Source: Gordonia malaquae NBRC 108250
GTDB taxonomy: Bacteria; Actinomycetota; Actinomycetes; Mycobacteriales; Mycobacteriaceae
Reading direction: 5' to 3'
Assembly (NCBI RefSeq): GCF_000344135.1
Contig: NZ_BAOP01000007.1
Span: 124,001 to 188,000 of the forward strand
Length of the DNA: 64,000 bases
Shown: positions 34,575 through 42,823 of the stretch, piece after piece
Layout: each line of letters opens with the position of its first letter
How positions within the stretch are numbered: position 1 is the first letter of the stretch
Program-made: the position numbers and the translations under genes
The notes under the pieces: generated by a model
The model's database searches: none
What the model saw: the letters and a program-made list of their open reading frames with translations, nothing else
What the model was told of the DNA's origin: nothing

Positions 34575-34651
34575 CAGGCCTCACCGCCAAGCGTGCAATG
34601 ACTTCCGCGTATCCAGCGTGCGCGGATCTGTAGGAAAAAGGACAAGAGGAT

Positions 34652-35086
34652 ATGCCTCCCAAGAAGAAGAAGATCTCCGGGATCATCAAGCTCCAGATCC
34701 AGGCGGGCCAGGCCAACCCGGCACCGCCCGTGGGTCCGGCTCTCGGTCAGCACGGCGTCAACATCATGGAGTTCTGCAAGGCGTACAACGCCGCGACGGA
34801 ATCCCAGCGTGGAAACGTCATCCCGGTCGAGATCTTCGTGTACGAAGACCGTTCGTTCGACTTCAAGCTCAAGACCCCGCCGGCAGCCAAGCTGCTGCTG
34901 AAGGCCGCAGGCCTCCAGAAGGGCTCGGGCGTGCCGCACACCGACAAGGTCGGCAAGGTGTCGATGGACCAGGTCCGCGAGATCGCGAAGACCAAGGCCG
35001 AGGATCTGAACGCCAACGACATCGACGCAGCAGCGAAGATCATCGCAGGCACCGCCCGCTCGATGGGCATCGTCGTCGAAGGCTGA
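34652..35086 (+). CDS. rplK: 50S ribosomal protein L11
   Basis: A 144-residue L11. N-terminal domain has the Pro-rich segment [20 protein letters not shown] that thiostrepton and RelA signalling depend on; C-terminal rRNA-binding domain contains [12 protein letters not shown]. It follows nusG by 77 bases, precedes rplA and ends in the usual GIVV. Confidence 0.98.
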   Translation: MPPKKKKISGIIKLQIQAGQANPAPPVGPALGQHGVNIMEFCKAYNAATESQRGNVIPVEIFVYEDRSFDFKLKTPPAAKLLLKAAGLQKGSGVPHTDKVGKVSMDQVREIAKTKAEDLNANDIDAAAKIIAGTARSMGIVVEG

Positions 35087-35183
35087 TCCCGACTCGGATC
35101 GCACCACCAGAACATCCGTGGGAGGGCCGTGCTCGGCCCATTAACCACTAACTCCCGCCCCGTGCGGGGAGAAGGAACAGAGC

Positions 35184-35894
35184 ATGAGCAAGAAGAGCAA
35201 GGCCTATGTGGCCGCAGCTGAGAAGATCGATCGCGACAACCTTTACAGTCCGCTGGAGGCTGTGAAGCTCGCACAGGAGACGTCGTCGAAGAACACCGAC
35301 GCCACCGTCGAGGTCGCCGTCCGTCTCGGCGTCGATCCCCGCAAGGCCGACCAGATGGTCCGCGGCACCGTCAACCTGCCGCACGGCACCGGTAAGACCG
35401 CGCGCGTCATCGTGTTCGCCGCAGGCGACAAGGCCACCGAGGCCGCCGCTGCAGGCGCAGACGAGGTCGGCGCAGAGGACCTGATCGAGAAGATCCAGGG
35501 CGGCTGGCTCGACTTCGACGCCGCGATCGCGACGCCGGACCAGATGGCCAAGGTCGGCCGTATCGCGCGTGTCCTCGGACCGCGTGGCCTGATGCCGAAC
35601 CCGAAGACGGGCACCGTCACCAACGACGTGACCAAGGCCGTCAACGACATCAAGGGCGGCAAGATCAACTTCCGCGTCGACAAGGCAGCGAACCTGCACT
35701 TCGTCATCGGCAAGGCGTCGTTCGACGCTGCCAAGCTCGCCGAGAACTACGGCGCCGCGTACGACGAGATCATGCGTGCGAAGCCGTCGGCAGCCAAGGG
35801 CCGCTACATCAAGAAGGTCACCGTCTCGACCAACACCGGCCCCGGTGTGCCCGTCGACCCGGCCGTGTCGCGCAACTTCCTCGACGAGGCCTGA
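35184..35894 (+). CDS. rplA: 50S ribosomal protein L1
   Basis: A 236-residue L1 of the ribosomal stalk base. Typical segments: [52 protein letters not shown] and [25 protein letters not shown] precedes the ATG by 9 nt. The 97-base gap from rplK may hold an autoregulatory L1 site, but I cannot identify one. A strong terminator follows. Confidence 0.98.
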   Translation: MSKKSKAYVAAAEKIDRDNLYSPLEAVKLAQETSSKNTDATVEVAVRLGVDPRKADQMVRGTVNLPHGTGKTARVIVFAAGDKATEAAAAGADEVGAEDLIEKIQGGWLDFDAAIATPDQMAKVGRIARVLGPRGLMPNPKTGTVTNDVTKAVNDIKGGKINFRVDKAANLHFVIGKASFDAAKLAENYGAAYDEIMRAKPSAAKGRYIKKVTVSTNTGPGVPVDPAVSRNFLDEA

Positions 35895-35924
35895 TCCAGG
35901 TCTGGTTCGAGCAGTAGCTGCACA

Positions 35925-35959
35925 AGGCGCCTCCCGCGTGAAGCGGGAGGCGCCTTTTT
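35925..35959 (+). terminator. Rho-independent terminator after rplA
   Basis: AGGCGCCTCCCGC and GCGGGAGGCGCCT form a 13-bp stem with a GTGAA loop, then TTTTT. Confidence 0.93.
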
Positions 35960-36318
35960 GTGTGCCGAGTACCGATAATTCTTTGTTAACGGGACATGGC
36001 CACCGAGCACCTCGGTTGCCGACCTGGCCCGTTCTGCGCGCGGCGAGCAGAACAGTCACCGCGCCGAATGTCGTCCGATCAGACGATGCTCCGGGCCGTT
36101 CACCTGCTCCGATGGCCGTCTCCGGTGATGTGTGCACACGTTGCGGAAGGCTGTCGCGAGGGCGCACCGACTGTGATCTCCAGGACTTCATCGGCGGCCC
36201 GATGACGCCTGTCACGAGTCTTGAAACGACGCTTCGTCGAGGAGTAGATCCTTTCTCAGGGGGCCGCGAGAACTCGCGAATCTCTCTAGATCCGGGCCAG
36301 ACTCACGAGGGGGACACA
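35960..36318. other. Non-coding leader of the acyltransferase trio
   Basis: No supported gene in this 359-bp stretch; short frames here do not look like protein. It contains a palindrome CGCGAG-AA-CTCGCG at 36265-36278, 40 bp before the first acyltransferase start, which could be an operator. I could not settle on a promoter. Confidence 0.4.
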
Positions 36319-37725
36319 ATGGAGTACAGCGAACTCGCCGACTACCCGCTGCACGGCGGTCAGACGATCGGCTGGGTGCCGACAGCGCACGCCGACGCAT
36401 GGCGAAACGATCACCGGCCGCTCTCGACAGACCATGAGGCACATGTGGCGTGCGCGACCAATGCTCCCGAGGCGGCTGCGGGCTCGTGGATCGGCACCGC
36501 CTTCCGCGTTGAGGAACCCCTCGACACGGATGCCTTCGGTGCGGTGATTGGTGAGTGGATCGCTCGTCACGAGGCCTACCGCACCACCGCGGTCCCCGCC
36601 GTCGGTGGTCGCGGTTTCACGCGCGCCACAGTGCCCGCAGACGCGATCACCGTTGAGGCGCGGCGCGCACCGGAGCCGCGCGGAAGCGCCGAGATCTGCA
36701 GCCGGATCGAGACCTTCTTCGCCGATGTCGTGTCCGCGGTCCGGTGGCCCCATCTGGCGGTCGTCACCGTCGAACCAGCCCCCGCATCACCCTGGTTCAC
36801 CGTGGTGTTCGCCGCAGATCACGCCGTGATGGACGCGTACACGCAGGTCATCGCGATCGCCGAGCTCACCGAGCTCTACCGGGCCCGGGTGCAGGGCCGT
36901 GCGCCGCTCCTGCCGCCGGTGGGGTCGTACGTCGACTTCAGCGCCTTCGAACGCGCGGTCGACGACGCACTCGACCATGATCACCCTGTGGTCCAGCGGT
37001 GGGCGGGGTTCCTCGGCGCAGACCGCAGACTTCCTGCGTTCCCGCTCCCGGTCAGCCGCCCGACTGGGGACACGGCCCCCGACTTCCAGGCGAGCCTGTC
37101 GAGATGGCTGCTAGACGACGACGCAACTGAGGCGTTCGTCGCTGCGGCGAAGGGATTCGGCGGTTCGCAGACCAGTGGATTCCTCAGCGCGGTCAAGACC
37201 GCGCTCGGTCGGCTCGGCGCAGACGGGCTGCGGTTCATCATGCCGATGCACACGCGCAATGCTCCCGAGTTCGCCGTCGCGGCAGGCTGGTTCGTCGGTG
37301 TGATGCCCGTCGACGACCCGATCGGACATGCAGCGTCGTTCGGCGAGACGATCGGGGGCACGTCGGCCGCGATCCGCGCCAACCGGGATGTCGTCCCCTT
37401 CTCGCTTCCACGGGTGACAAGCATTCTCGACGTCCCGGGAGCGCCGGAGTTCGTGGTCTCCTTCGTCGACGGACGCGCGGTCCCGGGCGCCGACGCCTGG
37501 ACCGAACACGAGCGAGCCCTCCGAAGCCGTGTCCGCAGCGGCTCCGAGGTGTACCTGTGGATCAACCGCGCTGCGGGCGGACTCAACCTGTCGATGCGGT
37601 ACCCGAACAACGAGATCGCCGCGTCGTCGGTCCACGCCTTCGTCGCCGAGTTCGCCGCCGTCCTCAGCGAAGTCGTCGAGACCGGCGATGCAGCGCTCGG
37701 TCGTCCCGTCCGGATCGTCCAGTGA
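36319..37725 (+). CDS. PapA-like condensation-domain acyltransferase 1
   Basis: A 468-residue protein of the condensation-domain superfamily, closest in style to mycobacterial polyketide-associated (Pap) acyltransferases. The active-site HxxxD motif is FAADHAVMDAYTQ (near residue 175). Later landmarks include AAGWFVGVMPVDD (a WFxGxxP-like motif near 330) and PNNEIAASSVHAFVAEFAAV at the C-terminus. There is no carrier domain or signal peptide, so it is a free-standing enzyme, probably esterifying a glycolipid or alcohol with an acyl-CoA or polyketide chain (inference). ATG 36319 follows a GAGGGGG site. Its stop overlaps the next start (GTGA). Confidence 0.8.
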   Translation: MEYSELADYPLHGGQTIGWVPTAHADAWRNDHRPLSTDHEAHVACATNAPEAAAGSWIGTAFRVEEPLDTDAFGAVIGEWIARHEAYRTTAVPAVGGRGFTRATVPADAITVEARRAPEPRGSAEICSRIETFFADVVSAVRWPHLAVVTVEPAPASPWFTVVFAADHAVMDAYTQVIAIAELTELYRARVQGRAPLLPPVGSYVDFSAFERAVDDALDHDHPVVQRWAGFLGADRRLPAFPLPVSRPTGDTAPDFQASLSRWLLDDDATEAFVAAAKGFGGSQTSGFLSAVKTALGRLGADGLRFIMPMHTRNAPEFAVAAGWFVGVMPVDDPIGHAASFGETIGGTSAAIRANRDVVPFSLPRVTSILDVPGAPEFVVSFVDGRAVPGADAWTEHERALRSRVRSGSEVYLWINRAAGGLNLSMRYPNNEIAASSVHAFVAEFAAVLSEVVETGDAALGRPVRIVQ

Positions 37726-39083
37726 GGATCGCAGCCGGACGGGAATGGCGACCGGCCACGGGAACTGTCGTCGACTGGACGCCGACCGACGCCACCGTGG
37801 ACGCGGGCCGGGCAGCTCATCCGCACCCGGTGGGCCCGTCGTTCCTGCAACGGGACCACATCGTCGCCGTTCGAGCCGACCGCCTGGCAGGCCGAGAGCA
37901 TCACGCCTTCACCTGCGCGACGGTCCCGGTCCCCGAAGTCCTCGATCTCGACCGGATGACGGCGGCCCTGAACGGGTTTCTCCGAGATCACGACGGGTGG
38001 CGATCGACGTTTCGTTTCGACGGCGATGACGTGAAGCGCGGACTGGTCGACGCATCCGACATCGAAGTGGCGCCGCATCTGTTGCCGCAGGGCACCGATC
38101 CGATCGATCACCTGCACCGGCGCCTGCCCGCAACAGCCGTGTTCGACGTGTTCCCCGCAGTCGCATTCGGAGCGGTGGCACACGACGATTCGTTCGACTT
38201 CTACTTCGCGATAGATCACGCGTTCGGCGACGCCAGCTCGCAGGCGATCGGCCTCGCCGAGATCCTGTCGCGGTATCACGGAGACGACGGACCACGGCCC
38301 GTCGTCGGCGCGAGCCACATTGAGCACACTGCGTCCGAATACGCCCGTGCCGCAGGGATGACGACCGAGACGGAGTCGGTTCAACGCTGGGAGTCGATCC
38401 TCGGCGGGGCCACCCCGGCGATACCGTCGTTCCCCCTCGATCTCGGCATCGTCGACGGGCGGGCGGAGCCGGTGCGGATCGATCAGGTCCGGATCGCCGA
38501 CGCAGATCTCGCCGAGCGACTCTCCGGCTGGGCGAAGGCGTCAGGCAGCGGGCTGTCGGCGCTCGTGTTCGCGGCACTCGGCGTCACCGAACGGAGGCTG
38601 GTGGGGCGAGAGCGCTACCTGACGGCGACCGTGCTGAGCACACGACATGGTGATCACGTCGCCGCGCAGGGGTGGTACATCAATTTCGTCCCGGTCGCAT
38701 TCGACGTCCGTACCGACGATCTCGCCGACGTCCTTCCAGACGCGGCGCGTGGACTGGCGGTGGCGAAGGAGATGTCCGCTGACCCGGTCCACGGCGCTCT
38801 CGGAGTGCTGATCGGCAAGGGGGTCCTGGACCCGTCGGTGATCACCAACCCCCAGATGGTCTCGTACCTCGACTTCCGGTGGTTCCCGGCGGCCGACCGC
38901 CTGCGGGAAGCATTGATCTTCACCGGGGAGGGCGTCACCGACCACGCGTCCATCTGGATCAGTCGGACCGACGACGGGCTGTTCGCGGCCACCCAGCGGC
39001 CGGACAATCCGATCGCCGAGGCGTCTGTCGCGAAGTACTTCGACACACTCGGCGACGTGCTGGCGTCGGTGGACCAGCGGTGA
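37722..39083 (+). CDS. PapA-like condensation-domain acyltransferase 2
   Basis: A 453-residue relative of the previous protein. The HxxxD site is YFAIDHAFGDASSQAIG (near residue 165); the central floor-loop region has TRHGDHVAAQGWYINFVPVA, again a WYxNFxP motif after a Gly. It starts GTG 37722, overlapping the upstream stop by 4 bases. The three proteins share size, HxxxD position and the motif order, but are too diverged to be a recent duplication. Substrates unknown. Confidence 0.8.
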   Translation: MRIAAGREWRPATGTVVDWTPTDATVDAGRAAHPHPVGPSFLQRDHIVAVRADRLAGREHHAFTCATVPVPEVLDLDRMTAALNGFLRDHDGWRSTFRFDGDDVKRGLVDASDIEVAPHLLPQGTDPIDHLHRRLPATAVFDVFPAVAFGAVAHDDSFDFYFAIDHAFGDASSQAIGLAEILSRYHGDDGPRPVVGASHIEHTASEYARAAGMTTETESVQRWESILGGATPAIPSFPLDLGIVDGRAEPVRIDQVRIADADLAERLSGWAKASGSGLSALVFAALGVTERRLVGRERYLTATVLSTRHGDHVAAQGWYINFVPVAFDVRTDDLADVLPDAARGLAVAKEMSADPVHGALGVLIGKGVLDPSVITNPQMVSYLDFRWFPAADRLREALIFTGEGVTDHASIWISRTDDGLFAATQRPDNPIAEASVAKYFDTLGDVLASVDQR

Positions 39084-40363
39084 CCGGAGACGCTGCGGGG
39101 CGACTGACCGCCGACGACAACCTGTTCTTGGTGATGGAACGCGTCGTCGACCTCCCGGTTGTCAACCAGGTGGTGTGGCGCCTCGAGTCCGACGTCGACG
39201 CCGACCTGGTGAATCGGCTCGGCGACGGCCTGCGCGCAGGAAGACTGTCGAGGCTGGCGGTGCGGACCGCAGGCCCGACGCGCGATCTCTGGAGATTCAC
39301 GCCCGACGCGGGAGTCGTCGCGACGTCGGAACTTCAGGTCCGCCCGGGTGGAGAGGGCGACTGGGCACGGACACAGCTCGAGGCGCCCGTCGACAGCGTC
39401 GCGGGGCCGTCGTGGAGGCTGACTGCGGCGCCGACCAGTGACGGTCGGGTGCTGGTCTCGCTGGTGTTCTCCCATGTCGTCGCGGACGGGGGTGCGATCC
39501 TCGCCGCGGTCGACGAAGCTGTTCGTGGATGTCCGCGGCCCCTGGACGTCGACGGCGGACGTCCTGTCGCCGACGCGCTGAGCCTGAGCCGAGCAACGGT
39601 CTCGGCCGCACGCGAACTGTTCCGGAACAGGGGGCCGAGCGCGGCGCGGGAACCCAGGCCGACGGCCGACGACGTACCGTTCACGTGTCCAACGATCGCC
39701 GTCACCGTGGATTCGGATCTCTTCGACGCGACCGCACGGGGAGCGGACGGTACACCGAACACGCTGTTCGTGGCGCTTGTGCTCGGTGTGCTCGAACGGT
39801 CGGGGCGCGTGGCGACCGGTGACGCCGTGCAGATCAATCTGCCGGTGTCGACTCGAGGCGAGGACGACCTGCGGTCGAACGCGTCGTCGGCCGCGACCGC
39901 GGATGTGACGGTGTCAGACGACCGATATGACGATCTCTCTGAGTTGCGGGCATCGTGCAAAGCGGCGTACGTCCGCAGAGAACGAGACGTCGACCCGTTC
40001 GTTTCGACGGTCGTCGTCGCCCAAGCGCTGCCGGACGCAGTCGTCCGGCGGCTCGCCGCGGGTGCGGGGACTCCGCTGTGTCTCGCGTCGGCATTGGGCG
40101 ACCTGCCGTCGTCGTTCGCGACACTAGGCGGCGCGACGACGGGGCCGGTGGCGATGCGGTCGACGACTGTCGGCGCGTCGGCCGCGCAGTTGGCGGCGGC
40201 GGGCGGCGGCGTCAGCGCGTGGTCGTCCCGGACGCCCGGCGTCGTCACCCTGTGCTTCGCCGGCCTTGATCCGCTGGCGATTCCGGATCGGCAGCGGATC
40301 ACGGATCTGGTTCTCGGCGAACTCGAGCGCTGGGACCTGCCCGCGCAGGTGTGGTTGGACTGA
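39080..40363 (+). CDS. PapA-like condensation-domain acyltransferase 3
   Basis: A 427-residue condensation-superfamily protein with the more canonical HxxxDG form (VFSHVVADGGAIL, near residue 135). NLPVSTRGEDDL near residue 255 and TLCFAGLDPLAI near the end fit the second half of the fold. It resembles the WS/DGAT-PapA5 side of the superfamily more than the first two. It starts at GTG 39080 overlapping the previous stop, so all three must be translated from one message. Probable role in acylating an envelope lipid (inference). Confidence 0.75.
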   Translation: MTGDAAGRLTADDNLFLVMERVVDLPVVNQVVWRLESDVDADLVNRLGDGLRAGRLSRLAVRTAGPTRDLWRFTPDAGVVATSELQVRPGGEGDWARTQLEAPVDSVAGPSWRLTAAPTSDGRVLVSLVFSHVVADGGAILAAVDEAVRGCPRPLDVDGGRPVADALSLSRATVSAARELFRNRGPSAAREPRPTADDVPFTCPTIAVTVDSDLFDATARGADGTPNTLFVALVLGVLERSGRVATGDAVQINLPVSTRGEDDLRSNASSAATADVTVSDDRYDDLSELRASCKAAYVRRERDVDPFVSTVVVAQALPDAVVRRLAAGAGTPLCLASALGDLPSSFATLGGATTGPVAMRSTTVGASAAQLAAAGGGVSAWSSRTPGVVTLCFAGLDPLAIPDRQRITDLVLGELERWDLPAQVWLD

Positions 40364-40425
40364 GATGTGCGGACCTGTGGACAGAGCGATCGACGGTGTC
40401 GGGGGACGCCGATAACCTGTGGGAC

Positions 40426-41262
40426 ATGCGCGACGACAAGCTGCTCACCCGCATCGCCGGACTGCTACGGCAGGCGGAGGGAACCGACAACGAGCATGAG
40501 TCAGAGGCCTTCATGGCCGCCGCTCAGCGGTTGGCGACGGCGTCGTCGATCGACCTCGCGTTGGCGCGGGCACACGACCCGGCAGCACGAGCGGCCACTG
40601 TCCCACTGACCCGACAGATCACGATCGGCGAAGCCGGGAAACGCGGACTGAAGACCTACGTCCAACTGTTCGTGCAGATAGCCCGTGCCAACGACCTGAC
40701 GTGCGACGTGGCGTCGAACTCGACATATGTCATCGCGTACGGGTTCGAGGCCGACATCGACGCGACCGAGGCGCTGTACTCGTCGCTGGTGATTCAGATG
40801 GTCGCGGCCAGCGACGCGTACCTGAAGTCCGGTGGATACAAAGGACAGACGGCTCGGCAGGTGGTCACCGTCGGTTCCGGGTACTTCCGTCGGAAAGCTG
40901 TCGAGGAGAAGCCGCTCTCGCCGATCACCGCCCGGCTCAACTTCCAGTCGGCGTTCGCGGAACGGATCGGACGTCGGCTTCAGGAAGCACGGGACGAACA
41001 GCGCGCCGAGGCGATGTCCGTGGAGTCGGCAGTCGCAGACGAGAGATCGGGATCCACGGCGCTCGCTTTGCGGAACAAAGAGCTGGAGGTCAAGGACTTC
41101 TATTCACAGGCGACGACGGCGCGCGGCACCTGGCGCCCGACGTCGGCGCGCTCGGGTTACTCGTCGGCGGCTCGGCAGGCGGGCGATCGGGCCGGTCGCA
41201 GGGCGCGGTTGGGCCCCGGCGAACCGACGTTGCCGAGCGGTCGCCGCAGGATCGATCGCTGA
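40426..41262 (+). CDS. DUF2786-domain protein
   Basis: A 278-residue protein. The N-terminal DUF2786 (residues 5-45: LLTRIAGLLRQAEGTDNEHE, ESEAFMAAAQRLATASSIDL) is followed by a mixed domain with YVQLFVQIARANDL and MVAASDAYLKSGGYKG, and a basic, disordered C-terminus rich in Arg and Ser. Function unknown; such proteins occur widely in actinobacteria. TAACCT (40413-40418) ends 7 nt before the ATG, so it is transcribed separately from the acyltransferases and is leaderless. Confidence 0.8.
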   Translation: MRDDKLLTRIAGLLRQAEGTDNEHESEAFMAAAQRLATASSIDLALARAHDPAARAATVPLTRQITIGEAGKRGLKTYVQLFVQIARANDLTCDVASNSTYVIAYGFEADIDATEALYSSLVIQMVAASDAYLKSGGYKGQTARQVVTVGSGYFRRKAVEEKPLSPITARLNFQSAFAERIGRRLQEARDEQRAEAMSVESAVADERSGSTALALRNKELEVKDFYSQATTARGTWRPTSARSGYSSAARQAGDRAGRRARLGPGEPTLPSGRRRIDR

Positions 41263-41315
41263 GGGGGCCGGCGGTAACTCGTGCCAAGCGGTCTCAATGC
41301 GGCTACCGTCTGAGC

Positions 41316-42272
41316 ATGGAGGTCAGCAGGCGGAAACTCACTGTTGTCGGAGCAGGTGCAGTCGGAACCGCGATCGCGTACGCGGCGCTGATCAGGGGAG
41401 TCGCCCGGACCGTCGCGTTGCTCGACGTGAACGAGGCGAAGGTCGAAGCGGAAGTGCTCGACTTGCGGCACGGCCTCGAATTCGTGCCCGGCGCCACGGT
41501 GATCTGTGGCAGCGACCCCTCGGTGGCGTCCGACTCGAACGTCGTGATCTTCACGGCCGGTGCAAAACAGAAGCCGGGGCAGTCCCGTCTCGAACTCGCT
41601 GAGGCGACCATCGAATTGACTCGTCGCGCACTTCCGCCGATCGTGGCGGCGGCGCCCGACGCCGTGTTCATCATGGTCACCAATCCCGTCGACGTCGTCA
41701 CGTACGCGGCGTTGAAGTTCACCGGTCTCCCGCCGAACCGCTTGTTCGGGTCGGGAACGGTACTCGACACGTCGCGGCTCCGGCACTTGCTGGCGATCCA
41801 CTGCGGTGTCGCGGTCCAGAACGTCCACGCGTACATCGCCGGCGAGCACGGAGACGGTGAGATACCGCTGTGGTCGACCGCCACCATCGGCGCGGTCCCG
41901 CTGGACCAGTGGCGACCGTTGGCGGGGCGAGACCCGCTCGACGCTGCAGTCCGCGAGCAGATCCGACGTGATGTCGTCGAGTCGGCGTACCGGATCATCG
42001 CAGGCAAGGGTGCCACAAACTATGCGATCGGGCTCGCCGCCGTCCGAATCACGGAGGCGATCTTCGGGGACGAACACCGCGTGCTGCCGGTTTCGACGCT
42101 GATCGCCGACGGCCCCGAAGGTATCGATGACGTCTGTCTCTCACTGCCCACGATCGTGGACGCGCGAGGTGCAGGCGAGCGACTAGCGGTGTCGCTCTCA
42201 GACGATGAGGCCGCCGGGCTCCGTGCGTCCGCCGACACCCTGCACCAGACGCAAAAGCACTTCGACTTGTGA
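41316..42272 (+). CDS. ldh: L-lactate dehydrogenase
   Basis: A 318-residue NAD-dependent 2-hydroxyacid dehydrogenase of the LDH/MDH family. NAD-binding LTVVGAGAVGTAIAYAAL, substrate-loop Arg in TAGAKQKPGQSRLELAE (the loop Gln of LDH precedes the conserved Arg), and catalytic His in YIAGEHGDGEIPLWS. The Gln-before-Arg supports lactate over malate. A TACCGT hexamer (41304-41309) ends 6 nt before the ATG: leaderless. Single gene between the DUF2786 gene and the TIGR04338 gene. Confidence 0.92.
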   Translation: MEVSRRKLTVVGAGAVGTAIAYAALIRGVARTVALLDVNEAKVEAEVLDLRHGLEFVPGATVICGSDPSVASDSNVVIFTAGAKQKPGQSRLELAEATIELTRRALPPIVAAAPDAVFIMVTNPVDVVTYAALKFTGLPPNRLFGSGTVLDTSRLRHLLAIHCGVAVQNVHAYIAGEHGDGEIPLWSTATIGAVPLDQWRPLAGRDPLDAAVREQIRRDVVESAYRIIAGKGATNYAIGLAAVRITEAIFGDEHRVLPVSTLIADGPEGIDDVCLSLPTIVDARGAGERLAVSLSDDEAAGLRASADTLHQTQKHFDL

Positions 42273-42331
42273 CGATCGCCCCGGGGTGGACTCGAGCTCA
42301 GGATCCGTGGGGCCGTCGGTAGGGTGAGCGG

Positions 42332-42823
42332 GTGCGAGATGCGAACCGGGGGAAGGTGTACGAGACGGAGCGGATCGCGCATCGCCTGATGGACCGTCCC
42401 GGTGGGGGAGCGCACACGGTCCAGATCGCGGGCACGACGCTCACGGTCCCCGCGGAAGCCAAGTTCGGCGACGTCGACGCGGTAGCCCGGTACGTCGACG
42501 ACCTCCTTGCTCTCCGTCCGGTCCGCGAGCGCTTCGTGAACGCGGCCACGCCGGTACGGGTCCGTCGCAGAAGGGGCAGCCGCGCAGCGCACTACGAAGC
42601 GTCAGGAAACGTGATCGCAGTCCCCGACTCCGCGGAGGGGACCTGGGCCCTGCGTGAACTCGTGGTGCTGCACGAAGTGGCGCATCACCTGGATCCGAGG
42701 GACGACGGTCAGATGCACGGAGCGTCGTTCGTCGACACGCTCATCGACCTCGTCGGACTGGTCCTCGGACCGGAGGTGGGTCTGGTCTACCGGATCCTGT
42801 TCACAGAGGCCGGAGTGCACTGA
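42332..42823 (+). CDS. TIGR04338 family putative metallohydrolase
   Basis: A 163-residue protein with a zinc-binding HExxH in VVLHEVAHHLDPRDDGQMHG, and GASFVDTLIDLVGLVLGPE after it, where the histidine in QMHG is a candidate third ligand. This is the TIGR04338 family of putative actinobacterial metallohydrolases; activity not demonstrated. GTG start at 42332, 6 nt after TAGGGT (42320-42325): leaderless. Its last 23 bases overlap the 3' end of the convergent CocE-like gene. Confidence 0.85.
   Translation: MRDANRGKVYETERIAHRLMDRPGGGAHTVQIAGTTLTVPAEAKFGDVDAVARYVDDLLALRPVRERFVNAATPVRVRRRRGSRAAHYEASGNVIAVPDSAEGTWALRELVVLHEVAHHLDPRDDGQMHGASFVDTLIDLVGLVLGPEVGLVYRILFTEAGVH

Noticed and set aside
35776-36318. 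181-residue N-terminal extension of acyltransferase 1
   Set aside because: It crosses rplA, the rplA terminator and a gene-free leader; the sequence has no condensation-domain similarity.
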